Below, piece by piece: positions 26,103 through 35,183 of a stretch of DNA of 64,000 bases. Below the pieces are notes generated by a model. That model searched no databases. It saw nothing but the letters and a program-made list of their open reading frames with translations, and was not told the DNA's origin. Every line of letters starts with the position of its first letter. Position 1 is the stretch's first letter. The position numbers and the translations under genes were made by a program. The stretch comes from an uncultured Fodinibius sp. (GTDB lineage: Bacteria; Bacteroidota; Rhodothermia; Balneolales; Balneolaceae), in the NCBI GenBank assembly GCA_913056235.1, contig CAJXMW010000008.1, positions 1 to 64,000 of the forward strand, written 5' to 3'.

Positions 26103-26934
26103 ATCGTTCAGTGATTGTAGATAATCGTTTCTTTAGATTTTGTGCTGATTCGGCTACCTCTTTCTGCCAGCTGTCGGAATTCCCACCGGCATAAATGATA
26201 CTTCGGCTGGAGTTGATGAGCGGAATTCCTTGATGGTTTTCTAGCGCTTCGGCCAACTTTGTAATGTCGCCACCCTGTTTACCCACGCCGGGAATCAGCA
26301 GGGGCGCTTCCGGGAAGGGCGTAATTACTGGTTCTAGTGCTTCTGTTTTGGTAGCACCTACAACCATCCCGATAGAGGATTCTGCTTCCTGCTGCTTTTT
26401 GTTTAGTTGCTCTGCAATATGAGTTGAAACGGTGTCTCCGCCGGCTATTTTTTGCAACAAAATATCTTTGGAGCCAGGATTGGAGGTGAGGGTGAGTACA
26501 AAAATCCCTTTGGAAGAATCATTCAAGAATGGATCCAGTGTCTCAAATCCCATCAGCGGGTTGAGCGTGATGGCATCCACATCGTACTCCTCGAAAAAGG
26601 CTTTGGCATAATGCTCGGCCGTAGAGCTAATGTCGCCGCGCTTGGCGTCGGCAATGACGATTTTATCGTTAGGTATATAATCAAGAATACCTGTAAAAAG
26701 ATCCCAGCCATCAGGGCCCAGTGCTTCAAAAAAGCCCAGGTTAGGCTTGTAGGCCGTACAATAAGGCTTGGTCACATCAATCACTTTTTTGAGGAATAGT
26801 GACACCTGTTGGGTAGGCGTTCGATCCTTCTTAATAATATCCTTGGGAAGTAATTCCAGGTTGGGATCAAGTCCGACGCAAAGGGTTGAATTATTTGTTT
26901 GAACGGACGCTTTGAGTTTTTCCGTGAAGGTCAT
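26095..26934 (-). CDS. pyrF: orotidine 5'-phosphate decarboxylase (type 2)
   Basis: Last step of UMP synthesis. 279 residues from ATG 26934 (MTFTEKLKASV). I reject the 12-residue extension upstream because it lacks similarity and a good start. CVGLDPNLELLP near the N-terminus, KPNLGFFEALG, the catalytic IADAKRGDISSTAEHYA and NPLMGFETLDP, and a C-terminal IPGVGKQGGD phosphate loop define the type 2 (longer, bacterial/eukaryote-like) PyrF family. It overlaps rnhA by 8 nt. Confidence 0.94.
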   Translation of the reverse strand: MTFTEKLKASVQTNNSTLCVGLDPNLELLPKDIIKKDRTPTQQVSLFLKKVIDVTKPYCTAYKPNLGFFEALGPDGWDLFTGILDYIPNDKIVIADAKRGDISSTAEHYAKAFFEEYDVDAITLNPLMGFETLDPFLNDSSKGIFVLTLTSNPGSKDILLQKIAGGDTVSTHIAEQLNKKQQEAESSIGMVVGATKTEALEPVITPFPEAPLLIPGVGKQGGDITKLAEALENHQGIPLINSSRSIIYAGGNSDSWQKEVAESAQNLKKRLSTITERYV

Positions 26935-27000
26935 AGTTGAGCAATGTTTGAAATTCAGCAGAAGATACAAAGGGCTCGAAGGGATTCGAAATGATCAGCC

Positions 27001-27036
27001 ATAAAAAATGGAGCCGCTTTTTACAACGGCTCCATC
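27001..27036 (-). terminator. Rho-independent terminator after the SGNH hydrolase gene
   Basis: On the minus strand TGGAGCCG pairs with CGGCTCCA around a 10-nt loop and is followed by ATTTTTTAT. It lies 22 nt beyond the stop of the hydrolase gene at 27059. Confidence 0.85.
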
Positions 27037-27058
27037 AGTCTAAAGGGATAAATAATTG

Positions 27059-28396
27059 TTAGTTGCTAACAGGAATCCCTTGGGGAATGGTACTTATATT
27101 GATGGTTGGCAAGTTGGCGTTGTAAGTATTATTGATCGCCTCAATCGTCATGTTGGCAACGATTCCGTGGCCTTGGTTACCGGGATGCACGCCATCAAAG
27201 CTGAACAGGGACCCCGGGACGGGCGTTAAAGTAACACCATTTTGGGATATTCCCTGGGAACCTCCAGATTGTTGAAAATTTTGGAAGATTTGGCTGAACG
27301 CAGAGTTTATATCCACAAGGGCCCAACCATTATTACTTGCCGCATTAGCAATTGTATTATTATACGCACTAACTACCTGGCTGGCTTGGACAATTTCTGA
27401 ATTACCAGAAGGGGGAGAAGAAATTGGACCATCCAGTACATATTGATTGGGTATCGGACTGTTGGGTGATACTGGGGGAGCGGTTTCACCAGCTTGTACA
27501 CTTTGGAAATAGCTTGAAGCTGATAATAACAAGAGATCATTAGCACGCATGACTCTTGTTGAATTAGCCGTTTCTATATAGATGTCGGTGTATCCCTGCG
27601 GTGTTTGTAGCTGATAAGTTTGAGTCGGTTGGTTGTACCTGATGGTTCCTTGTTGTTCCAACTGAGATCGCAGTAGGAATACATAAGGTATGGTTGTTAC
27701 ATCAGGAATGTTATAAAGTACTGCATCAGCCCCTGTTTGTGCTATTGCATTCATAGATGCCTGATAGAGTGACTGAAAATTGGAGGCAGGGACATAAGGA
27801 GTAGTACCACCACTTGTTACATAGCCCAGAATATCATTATTCCCTAACCAGAACATTACAAACGTAGGCTGTAAAGCGGCCATTTGTTCGGCCTGGGTTC
27901 CATTACCGCGTAAAACAATGTTGAAGAAGGGATTGTTTTGTTTTCGGTTATCGTATGTGTTGGAACCCATATCCTGTCCTAAGAAGTCTGCCAGGATTGC
28001 ACCCGGAACGCCCAAATTATTATAGGGACGATCTAAGTCGGTATTAATGGGACTCCCTTGCTCTTGAGCCTGAGTAGGACCTGAAAGGTCGGAACCACTA
28101 AGCTGAAGACGTCCACCGATGCCGGGATCACTGATGAGGGGTTGTTCAAAATTGTTGACACCCGCCATTTGTCCAGCAACCATAGCCGGGAAGGAGTAAC
28201 GCTGTGCTGATTCAAACAGTGCATTACTTTGATAACCGGCCGTAAGACTATTCCCAATTGCTACAACTGAGGAAAAGTCGGCATCACCGCTGTTTGGATT
28301 AACATCCAGATCGTTGTAATCCTTGCATGAATAAAAAGTAAATGACGCTACCAGCAGCGCAAACAATAATTTTTTAGATATATTCTGTAATGACAT
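27059..28396 (-). CDS. SGNH/GDSL-family lipoprotein hydrolase
   Basis: 445 residues with a lipoprotein signal (ALLVASFTFYSC, Cys at about 24), so envelope-anchored. Block I is AIGNSLTAGYQ with the nucleophile serine; block III is FWLGNNDIL with the oxyanion Asn; block V is FDGVHPGNQGHGIVAN with the catalytic Asp and His. It is longer than the about 200-residue core because of inserts rich in Pro, Ser, Gln and Asn. The FadL-type porin gene lies 18 nt upstream on the same strand, so lipid or ester uptake followed by hydrolysis is a reasonable inference. Substrate unknown. Confidence 0.85.
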   Translation of the reverse strand: MSLQNISKKLLFALLVASFTFYSCKDYNDLDVNPNSGDADFSSVVAIGNSLTAGYQSNALFESAQRYSFPAMVAGQMAGVNNFEQPLISDPGIGGRLQLSGSDLSGPTQAQEQGSPINTDLDRPYNNLGVPGAILADFLGQDMGSNTYDNRKQNNPFFNIVLRGNGTQAEQMAALQPTFVMFWLGNNDILGYVTSGGTTPYVPASNFQSLYQASMNAIAQTGADAVLYNIPDVTTIPYVFLLRSQLEQQGTIRYNQPTQTYQLQTPQGYTDIYIETANSTRVMRANDLLLLSASSYFQSVQAGETAPPVSPNSPIPNQYVLDGPISSPPSGNSEIVQASQVVSAYNNTIANAASNNGWALVDINSAFSQIFQNFQQSGGSQGISQNGVTLTPVPGSLFSFDGVHPGNQGHGIVANMTIEAINNTYNANLPTINISTIPQGIPVSN

Positions 28397-28414
28397 AACT
28401 AAACTCCTTTAGAC

Positions 28415-29683
28415 TTAAAATTTCGCAGTGAAACCGAGCGATGGTAAGTTGGCATAGGTGTTGTAAACACCATGCAATCCATTTTCAGAGGAACGGTTTA
28501 CGCGTTCTTTAGCACGGATGAAAATGTAGGCTGCGTCGACGCTCAGGCTCGGGATAATATCATAAGTAAGTCCACCTGAGAATAACCAGCGATCAGAGTC
28601 GGGAAGGGTCGGATCTATATACTTGGTAGGTAATGGTGATTGATCGTAGGATATACCAGCTCGAATATCGAGGCCTTCAACGCCTGCATTTGTATATTCA
28701 CCACCCACCCGAATTTGATAGGAATTTTCGTAGCCGCGTTTGCTAACCAGTTCGTTGGAATTAAAAGCAGGAATTGTTTGGTCAAATTTGATGGCCAATT
28801 CGTCGTAACTTGACCAACCCCACCATACGTAATCAACTTCTAAGCTCAGGTTTTTTGTGGGAGCTACATTGAGACCTGCTGCCCAGTTAGATGGTAATTC
28901 GAGTGTTGTACCACCGCCGGTGTTGGAAGGAAAGAGAGCCGTAGGAAGGCCGTCAAAATCTGCATCACCATTGAATTCAACTTCTACTTTACTTCGGTAA
29001 GTAAAACCCAGCGATACCATGTCTGTGGGTTCCCAAAGAAGGCCAAGATTATATCCAAATGCCGGTTTTTCGAGGTCACCATTGAGGCTGAAAATATCGT
29101 TCTGGACCCCAAAGTCTTCTACTCCTCGGCTCAGCTTAACTTCGCCATAGGCAGCAATCATTAATCCGGCCCCCACCTGAACATTTCCAATGCCAAATTC
29201 AGGCAGCTTATAGGCAACGGTTGGTTGTACAAAAATGGTTTCTATGGACGTTTCAATTGCTTCGGTCCGTCCAACCCAGTTTTCATCCCATTTTGTACCC
29301 AGACCATATGGGGCATAGACTCCAATACCAGCAGTTAAGCCATCTTTAATCTGGTAGGAGGCATAGAAATTGGGAACGAAGAAGTTTTGCTCCTTCATTT
29401 CATATTTCCCCTGGGAACCTGGGTAAGGGGTTGAGCTGGGAAATGGACCTCGAAAGGTAGAACGGGGGGCAATGATGGTGGCGCCACCGCTTACCCGAAA
29501 ACCATCTAGCCCGGCCATACCAGCAGGATTGTAATAGATGGTTGAAACGTGATCTGCATATGCCGAAAAGGCTCCGAGCATTCCATTAGCGCGAACGCTG
29601 GCTTCGTAGATCGAGAAGCCACTGGAATAGGCGGAAGCCGAGCATATCAATACAAGACCGATAGTAGCTAAAATTCTTCGCAT
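28415..29683 (-). CDS. OmpP1/FadL-family outer-membrane transport protein
   Basis: Outer-membrane beta-barrel for hydrophobic compounds such as long-chain fatty acids. 422 residues. A signal peptide ends near SAYSS; the mature N-terminus GFSIYEASVRANGMLGAFSA, then STIYYNPAGMAGL, is the FadL hatch signature with the conserved NPAG. The barrel strands alternate polar and aromatic residues, and the last residue is Phe, as usual for barrel insertion. It is the first gene of a two-gene unit with the SGNH hydrolase. The 237-bp AT-rich spacer upstream (29684-29920) must hold promoters for both directions; I see no clear box. Confidence 0.92.
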   Translation of the reverse strand: MRRILATIGLVLICSASAYSSGFSIYEASVRANGMLGAFSAYADHVSTIYYNPAGMAGLDGFRVSGGATIIAPRSTFRGPFPSSTPYPGSQGKYEMKEQNFFVPNFYASYQIKDGLTAGIGVYAPYGLGTKWDENWVGRTEAIETSIETIFVQPTVAYKLPEFGIGNVQVGAGLMIAAYGEVKLSRGVEDFGVQNDIFSLNGDLEKPAFGYNLGLLWEPTDMVSLGFTYRSKVEVEFNGDADFDGLPTALFPSNTGGGTTLELPSNWAAGLNVAPTKNLSLEVDYVWWGWSSYDELAIKFDQTIPAFNSNELVSKRGYENSYQIRVGGEYTNAGVEGLDIRAGISYDQSPLPTKYIDPTLPDSDRWLFSGGLTYDIIPSLSVDAAYIFIRAKERVNRSSENGLHGVYNTYANLPSLGFTAKF

Positions 29684-29920
29684 AATTCTCCGATTTTATT
29701 ATAGATTAGCATATTGAACAGCTGATCAATATCATTTTTAAAAAGCTACCTTTTGCGAGTAGTTTTCTTAAAAATCTGTTCAAAATGTCTGTAAATAGTT
29801 AACACTGTTAATCTTAAGTAATTAAAAGCATGGGAAAGATAAAAGTAATAGTTTGCAATAACCCGGCAATTTTACTTCATTCGGTGCATATAGACTATTT
29901 AAATTATTAAAAAAGTACTT

Positions 29921-30664
29921 ATGGATTGGTTTGAAGAGTGGTTTGACAGTCCGCTTTATGAAAAATTGTATGCAAACAGGGATGAAAAGGAGGCTGCCCG
30001 GCTTGTACAGCTCCTGGAAGATACCCTGAAGTTGGAAGAATGTTCAAAAATTTTGGATCTGGGTTGCGGGCGCGGCCGTCATGCCATCAACTTAAACAAA
30101 AAAGGATACGATGTGACCGGCATTGACCTTTCGGAGCAGGCTATTGCAACGGCGCGTGAGAAAGCTGGAGATTTAGGACTTAAAAATATCCGGTTCAAAG
30201 TGCGGGATATGCGCCATCCGCTTCCTGAAAAATTTGATGCTATCGTTAACCTGTTTACAACCTTTGGCTATTTTAAGTCGGATGAAGAAAATGCCAGCGT
30301 GTTTGAAAGTGTGAAACAGATGCTGGAACCGGAGGGCATTTTTGTGTTGGATTACCTTAATGCGCAGCGTGTTAAAAATAACTACCGGCCGGCGGATGAG
30401 GGAGAATTCCACGGTATCCATTACGAAATCCAGCGTTATCTTAGTAATAACTCTATTATTAAAGAGATAGAGTTTTCGGGGAATAAAATTGATGGTAAGA
30501 AGCAGTACGCCGAGCGCGTAAAGCTGTATGATTTGGCTTGGTTCAAGAAAGAGATGACTAAGCGAGGATTTGAAATCGAGCATGTCTATGGCGATTACGA
30601 AGGCCACGACTTTGATCCTGAGAGTAGTGCCCGTCTGCTTATTATCAGTCGGCTGAAAGAATGA
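29921..30664 (+). CDS. class I SAM-dependent methyltransferase
   Basis: 247 residues, soluble. Motif I ILDLGCGRGRHAINLNKKG binds S-adenosylmethionine, followed by the acidic VTGIDLSEQAI strand, RDMRHPLPEKFDAIVNLFT (motif II) and a C-terminal half with FVLDYLNAQRVKNNY. The protein is of the general small-molecule methyltransferase type (Methyltransf_25/11); the substrate is unknown. It diverges from the FadL gene. Confidence 0.85.
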   Translation: MDWFEEWFDSPLYEKLYANRDEKEAARLVQLLEDTLKLEECSKILDLGCGRGRHAINLNKKGYDVTGIDLSEQAIATAREKAGDLGLKNIRFKVRDMRHPLPEKFDAIVNLFTTFGYFKSDEENASVFESVKQMLEPEGIFVLDYLNAQRVKNNYRPADEGEFHGIHYEIQRYLSNNSIIKEIEFSGNKIDGKKQYAERVKLYDLAWFKKEMTKRGFEIEHVYGDYEGHDFDPESSARLLIISRLKE

Positions 30665-30706
30665 TGATATTGTCCAAGTGGATAAGATATTGGTTCAACA
30701 GTGTTA

Positions 30707-30739
30707 CTCATCAGGCGACAACTCCAGTCGCCAGATGAG
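30707..30739. repeat. intergenic hairpin, CTCATC...GATGAG type
   Basis: CTCATC and GATGAG enclose GGCGAC and GTCGCC, making a two-part stem with a 7-nt loop 43 nt after the methyltransferase stop. No T run follows, so I do not call it a terminator. A hairpin with the same CTCATC/GATGAG ends is at 45492-45524. Confidence 0.45.
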
Positions 30740-30742
30740 AAT

Positions 30743-30850
30743 CTACCCTAAAACAGATCCCAAGTTGAGCACCCGGATATCCGGGGGTTTTGACTGACGA
30801 ATACTTGGAAACCCCAATGCTGATAAATCGGTGAGTGTCTCTTCGTCCAT
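30743..30850 (-). CDS. short open frame, 35 residues, unknown
   Basis: Begins ATG 30850, 12 nt after the stop of the gene at 30863, and encodes a protein-like sequence (MDEETLTDLSALGFPSIRQS, then KPPDIRVLNLGSVLG). It may be a tiny downstream gene of that unit or the remnant of a larger one. The perfect palindrome CCCGGATATCCGGG lies inside it. I do not recognise it; coding is doubtful. Confidence 0.2.
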   Translation of the reverse strand: MDEETLTDLSALGFPSIRQSKPPDIRVLNLGSVLG

Positions 30851-30862
30851 CAGAAAGTCGTT

Positions 30863-31522
30863 TTACAGAACTGTTTCGGGGAAGACTTCCTCGGCGCCAT
30901 GGGGAGGGTTGTCAAGGGTCCAGGTTTCAAAATAGAAATGCCGTTCTGATCCCATTCGCTTGCTGTTGATACTGAAGAATCGGAACTCATCCTCAACCAG
31001 TGTTTTCAGCTTTTCGAAAAGAGAAGGGTAGATATTTTCCATCGAAAAGAGATGCAGGTCATAGCCGTGATGTGCCTGTTCTTTATAAAGTACGAAAGCG
31101 CCTGTTTTTAAGATTTCGGCCAGCTCTTCTTTTTTATGGCCCACATTCGACTCTTCATGAACCTGGAGGGCGGAAAAATTGTAGTCTCTGTCTTTATCAC
31201 TGATTATCAGCGCATGGCCAATTTCAGTTGCTGCAAGGGCGTTGGGCAGTGATTCAAATGTTCCCTCAACAGAATAAATAGTTTGGTTGGAAAAAACGTT
31301 ATCCAGCTGATCAATGACATCTTTATATTTGGCCAGTGTATTAATACCAAAGCGTTCATTCTCTAATCGTGTGCCGGTGATATAAAACTTTGAGTAGGTG
31401 GGATCCGGCGCCATAAAATCTTCCAGTGATGATTCTTTTTCTTCGGCCGTCTTGTTGGCATTGCGCTTGGCCAGCTTATCAAGACGCTGATCGTGATTGA
31501 AGAAGAGCTTGAAAATATCCAT
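30863..31522 (-). CDS. uncharacterised soluble protein
   Basis: 219 residues, no signal peptide and no membrane helix. It starts MDIFKLFFNHDQRLDKLAKR and continues with a charged linker. The middle alternates strands and helices (SVEGTFESLPNALAATEIGH, ALIISDKDRDYNFSALQVHE), and the C-terminal part holds HHGYDLHLFSMENIYPSLFE. I recognise no family. It begins at ATG 31522 just downstream of a family A repeat, and the hppA terminator lies on the other side of that repeat, so it is probably its own transcription unit. Confidence 0.6.
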   Translation of the reverse strand: MDIFKLFFNHDQRLDKLAKRNANKTAEEKESSLEDFMAPDPTYSKFYITGTRLENERFGINTLAKYKDVIDQLDNVFSNQTIYSVEGTFESLPNALAATEIGHALIISDKDRDYNFSALQVHEESNVGHKKEELAEILKTGAFVLYKEQAHHGYDLHLFSMENIYPSLFEKLKTLVEDEFRFFSINSKRMGSERHFYFETWTLDNPPHGAEEVFPETVL

Positions 31523-31526
31523 AAAA

Positions 31527-31585
31527 GTGTTTCGTGTTTCGTATTGCTAGGAATTTAAATATATGGAATACGAATTGTGCAATAA
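31527..31585. repeat. dispersed inverted-repeat element (family A), copy 2
   Basis: TTCGTATT (31538-31545) faces AATACGAA (31567-31574), a perfect 8-bp inverted repeat, with further similarity outward (GTGTTTCGTG and TTGTGCAATA). Like copy 1 it sits directly before a start codon, here the ATG at 31522 on the minus strand. Confidence 0.55.
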
Positions 31586-31620
31586 AAGAAAAGCCCCATC
31601 CCGGTAAATCAGGACAGGGC
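31581..31620 (-). terminator. Rho-independent terminator after hppA
   Basis: On the minus strand GCCCTGTCC pairs with the GGGATGGGGC side (two G-T pairs) and is followed by TTTTCTTTTATT. It lies 24 nt beyond the hppA stop. Confidence 0.8.
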
Positions 31621-31643
31621 CGAAAATATTAGCTCTGTTTAGC

Positions 31644-33830
31644 TTAGATCATGGTAGCAATTACAAGTGCTACCACCGACATAAGCTTAATAAGAATGTT
31701 GAGCGAGGGACCAGAAGTATCCTTAAACGGATCACCAACGGTGTCGCCAACAACAGAAGCTTTGTGAGCATCAGAGCCTTTGCTAAGCGTTTCTCCTTTG
31801 TACTCAAAACCTTCCTCAATCATTTTCTTGGCGTTGTCCCAGGCACCACCAGCGTTGGACTGGAAAAGGGCCATCAGTACGCCGGATGCGGTAACGCCGG
31901 CCAATAATCCACCAAGCATTTCAGGACCGCCGAGGAAGCCAAATGCAACAGGAACAATTACAGCCAACAAGCCGGGCGCAATCATCTCGCGAAGCGAAGC
32001 TGTCGTCGAAATGGCGACGCATTTTTCGTATTCCGCTTTTCCGGTAGCAGCTTCAAACTTCTGTTGATCTTCTTCGGACCAGTTTTCGAGTTTTTCACCT
32101 TTGTTCCGGTTCATGGCATCAAGTCCTTCGCGCAGTTCGGGAATAGTATTGAACTGGCGCCGTACCTCTTCAATCATCGACATTGCCGCTCGTCCCACTG
32201 CTTTCATCGATAGTGCGGAGAAAAGGAATGGCAACATAGCGCCAATAAAGAGGGCAGCCATTACCGTGGGCTGGGTTACATCAATACCTGTGAGCGCTAC
32301 TTCATGCGTCGCATTGTAAGAAGTAATAAATGCGGCAAAGAGCGCCAGGGCTGTGAGGGCAGCTGATCCAATAGCAAATCCCTTACCGATAGCTGCGGTG
32401 GTGTTTCCAACCGCGTCGAGCTTGTCGGTGCGTTCACGTACTTCGCTGGGCAGTTCCGACATCTCGGCAATTCCACCGGCATTGTCAGAAATGGGTCCGT
32501 AGGCATCAACAGCCAACTGAATACCCGTGTTGGAGAGCATCCCTACAGCGGCAATAGCAATTCCGTAAAGTCCGGCAAGTTTAAAGGCGCCAATAATGGC
32601 AGCTGCAATAATGACGATGGGTATAGCAGTGGATATCATTCCAACTCCTACACCAGCAATAATATTAGTAGCCGCACCCGTAGAGGACTGTTCCACAATT
32701 CCTTTTACAGGTCCGGTTCCTGTTCCCGTGTAATGCTCAGTAATAAGTCCAATCAATAAGCCGGCAGCAAGACCAAAAATCGTAGCCCAGAATACGCCAC
32801 TGGGAGTGTATTCAACACCGTTGAACATCCAGCTTTCGGGAAGCATCCAGTGGATGAGGAACCAAGAAGCAACCAGCATGACAGCAGCAGAAACAAATTC
32901 GCCAATATTTAGGGCCGTCTGTGGATTGCCACCTTCCTTAACGCGCACGAAGAATGTACCGAGAATAGAGGTAAGAATACCTGTACCGGCAAGGACAAGG
33001 GGTAGCAACACTGCTGACAGTCCGTTGAAATTGTCAGCCCATTCAGGGTTGGTCATAAAAGCAGCACCGAGAACCATGGTACCAATGATGGATCCAACAT
33101 AGGATTCAAAAAGGTCGGCCCCCATTCCGGCCACATCACCAACATTATCACCTACATTGTCTGCAATAGTTGCAGGATTCAACGGGTGATCTTCGGGAAT
33201 GCCCGCTTCAACTTTTCCTACCAGATCAGCGCCTACATCAGCCGCCTTGGTATAAATACCGCCGCCCACACGAGCAAACAGGGCAATGGAGGAAGCTCCG
33301 AAAGAAAACCCGGTAACTACGGCCAACACTTTGTTAACTTCGGCAGCGGTGCCGGTTCCAAACATATCACCAAAGAACAAGAACAGTGTACCAAGGCCGA
33401 GAACACCCAGCCCTACAACGCCGAGTCCCATTACGGAACCGCCGGCAAAAGCAATATTCAGCCCTTTGCCAAGACCATCGCGGGCCGCATTGGTAGTTCG
33501 AACATTTGCTTTGGTAGCAACACGCATTCCGATAAAACCCGCCAGACCAGAGCAAAAAGCACCAACAACAAAGGATGCAGCGACCAGCCAGTGGGAGGTT
33601 TTAGGATTAGCGGTAACCGCAAGTAAAACGGCGACACAGAGAACAAAAATGGAAAGTACTTTGTACTCTGCTTTCAGAAAGGCCATAGCTCCTTTTTGGA
33701 TGTGGGAGCTAATGCCCGCCATTTTTTCGGTACCGGGATCCTGTTTATTAACCCAGGATGATTTTAGAAAGGTGTATAGCAGAGCTATTACACCTGCAAC
33801 CGGAACTAAGTAGGTTATTAAGGTATTCAT
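31644..33830 (-). CDS. hppA: membrane-bound ion-pumping pyrophosphatase, probably K+-dependent
   Basis: Integral inner-membrane enzyme that couples pyrophosphate hydrolysis to H+ (or Na+) pumping. 728 residues with about 16 hydrophobic helices. The substrate motif [20 protein letters not shown] followed by [20 protein letters not shown] is intact, as is the C-terminal [19 protein letters not shown]. At about residue 473 the sequence is [10 protein letters not shown]; an Ala after GNTTA, in place of Lys, is the known mark of the K+-dependent subfamily. Whether it pumps protons or sodium cannot be settled by eye. It is last in the minus-strand run prs-rplY-pth-hppA, with its own -7-like box. 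Confidence 0.94.
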   Translation of the reverse strand: MNTLITYLVPVAGVIALLYTFLKSSWVNKQDPGTEKMAGISSHIQKGAMAFLKAEYKVLSIFVLCVAVLLAVTANPKTSHWLVAASFVVGAFCSGLAGFIGMRVATKANVRTTNAARDGLGKGLNIAFAGGSVMGLGVVGLGVLGLGTLFLFFGDMFGTGTAAEVNKVLAVVTGFSFGASSIALFARVGGGIYTKAADVGADLVGKVEAGIPEDHPLNPATIADNVGDNVGDVAGMGADLFESYVGSIIGTMVLGAAFMTNPEWADNFNGLSAVLLPLVLAGTGILTSILGTFFVRVKEGGNPQTALNIGEFVSAAVMLVASWFLIHWMLPESWMFNGVEYTPSGVFWATIFGLAAGLLIGLITEHYTGTGTGPVKGIVEQSSTGAATNIIAGVGVGMISTAIPIVIIAAAIIGAFKLAGLYGIAIAAVGMLSNTGIQLAVDAYGPISDNAGGIAEMSELPSEVRERTDKLDAVGNTTAAIGKGFAIGSAALTALALFAAFITSYNATHEVALTGIDVTQPTVMAALFIGAMLPFLFSALSMKAVGRAAMSMIEEVRRQFNTIPELREGLDAMNRNKGEKLENWSEEDQQKFEAATGKAEYEKCVAISTTASLREMIAPGLLAVIVPVAFGFLGGPEMLGGLLAGVTASGVLMALFQSNAGGAWDNAKKMIEEGFEYKGETLSKGSDAHKASVVGDTVGDPFKDTSGPSLNILIKLMSVVALVIATMI

Positions 33831-33850
33831 GTCAGCTTTGGTTTATTTAT

Positions 33851-33858
33851 CAAAGTTA
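33851..33858 (-). promoter_or_regulatory. possible -7 box (TAACTTTG) for hppA
   Basis: On the minus strand TAACTTTG matches TAnnTTTG and lies 20 bp before the hppA ATG in the 36-bp pth-hppA spacer. A -33 element would fall inside the end of pth, where CTTTAATT is only a weak match. Confidence 0.35.
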
Positions 33859-33866
33859 ATCGTCGA

Positions 33867-34424
33867 TTAATTAAAGTCGTTCATCGCTTGGTCAATACCA
33901 TCTCTGATGAAACAGAAACAAGCATCAACGGCTTTATCCAAGGTGGGGTCGATAACTTTACGCTCGTCGTCGGAGAAAGGAGAAAGTACATGCTGTACTT
34001 GCTGTCCTCTTGGAAAGTCGTTCCCGATCCCGATTCGTAAGCGTGGAAAAGCATCAGTACCCATTTTTTGAATAATATCCTTTATACCATTGTGTCCGCC
34101 CGCGCTACCGTCGGGGCGCAGGCGAATAGTGCCTACTTCCAAATCCAGATCATCGTAGCAAATGAGGCAGCGGTGTATATCTTCTTTGTACCAATTTACT
34201 GCCTGGCGGACGGCATCCCCGCTATTGTTCATATAAGTTGTGGGCTTAATCAAATAAATCGAATGTCCCGCATGGTTCCCTTTGCCCACATGAAAAGGGC
34301 CTTTTCCAGGCCCTAATTGGGCTGACATTGCATCTGCCAGCCTGTCGATTAATCCAAAACCAACATTATGACGCGTACCAGCGTACTTACTCCCGGGGTT
34401 TCCCAGTCCTATGATTAACGCCAT
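33867..34424 (-). CDS. pth: peptidyl-tRNA hydrolase
   Basis: Recycles peptidyl-tRNAs dropped by the ribosome. 185 residues. IIGLGNPGSKYAGTRHNVGF contains the first catalytic Asn and the His; KPTTYMNNSGDAV holds the Asn pair; CYDDLDLEVGTIRLRPDGSAGGHNGIKDI carries the Asp and the GGHNGxK motif. The three-gene order prs-rplY-pth is common in bacteria. It ends 36 nt before hppA. Confidence 0.97.
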   Translation of the reverse strand: MALIIGLGNPGSKYAGTRHNVGFGLIDRLADAMSAQLGPGKGPFHVGKGNHAGHSIYLIKPTTYMNNSGDAVRQAVNWYKEDIHRCLICYDDLDLEVGTIRLRPDGSAGGHNGIKDIIQKMGTDAFPRLRIGIGNDFPRGQQVQHVLSPFSDDERKVIDPTLDKAVDACFCFIRDGIDQAMNDFN

Positions 34425-34454
34425 AAAGTAGTTACGCTGGTTTGGTCAAAATCG

Positions 34455-35165
34455 TTATTCGGGCGCTTCTTCGTCTTCGGCTCCTTCTTCGCCTTCTTCC
34501 GGCTCTTCGCCCTCTTCGAGTTCGCCTTCTTCGAGAGCTTCTTCGCCTTCTTCGAGCTCTTCTTCGCCAGGCTCTTCGCTGATAAGTGAAGAGGTGAGCA
34601 GCGCTTCGGATTTTGGAGGACGGATAGTCACCAGCGTTCGGCTGAGATCATCCAGCGGTATAATGCCTTCGAGCTCCAGGTCTCGAACGTGCAGGGAGTC
34701 GCCAATTTGCAGTTCACTAATATCTACAGTGTAAGCGCCGGGAATACGATCAGGTGTAACACGAATTTCCAGGATATGCATTGGTTGGAAAATACGTCCA
34801 CCGCCTTCAGTAACACCAACAGGAGTTCCTTCCAACTTGATGGGAACGGTCAAGGTCACTTTATGATCGTCTGCCAGGGCGTACAGATCCATGTGAATGG
34901 GACGATCCGTCAGGGGATGAAATTCAATTTCTTTGAGGAGGGTCTTGTGTGTTTCGCCGTCAATATTCAGTTCAAGAATCTGACGCTTACTCTCAGCTAA
35001 AATCTTTTCAAGCTCAAGCTCATCAACAGAGAAGTGAATATTCTCATCAACTTTCGGTCCATACATGACGCCGGGTACGCGTTTGGCATCGCGCAGAGTA
35101 TCGGCGACATTGCGACCGGTTTCTCTTTCTTTTCCTTTTAATTCTACTACTTCTGGAGTTATCAT
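34455..35165 (-). CDS. rplY: 50S ribosomal protein L25, CTC form
   Basis: Binds 5S rRNA in the large subunit. 236 residues: an N-terminal L25 domain (about 1-95, with RETGRNVADTLRDAKRVPGV then MYGP and FHPLTDRPIHMDLYAL) and the TL5/CTC beta domain (about 96-185, with GRIFQPMHILEIRV and GDSLHVRDLE). The C-terminal 45 residues are almost only Glu, Gly, Leu, Pro and Asp, an acidic tail encoded by a simple GAA/GAG-rich stretch. It lies between prs and pth, 18 nt after the former. Confidence 0.93.
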   Translation of the reverse strand: MITPEVVELKGKERETGRNVADTLRDAKRVPGVMYGPKVDENIHFSVDELELEKILAESKRQILELNIDGETHKTLLKEIEFHPLTDRPIHMDLYALADDHKVTLTVPIKLEGTPVGVTEGGGRIFQPMHILEIRVTPDRIPGAYTVDISELQIGDSLHVRDLELEGIIPLDDLSRTLVTIRPPKSEALLTSSLISEEPGEEELEEGEEALEEGELEEGEEPEEGEEGAEDEEAPE

Positions 35166-35183
35166 AATTGGTAAACCATTAAT

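Noticed and set aside
30772-30785. CCCGGATATCCGGG palindrome as a terminator
   Set aside because: No loop, only four T residues after it, and it lies inside a plausible small reading frame.
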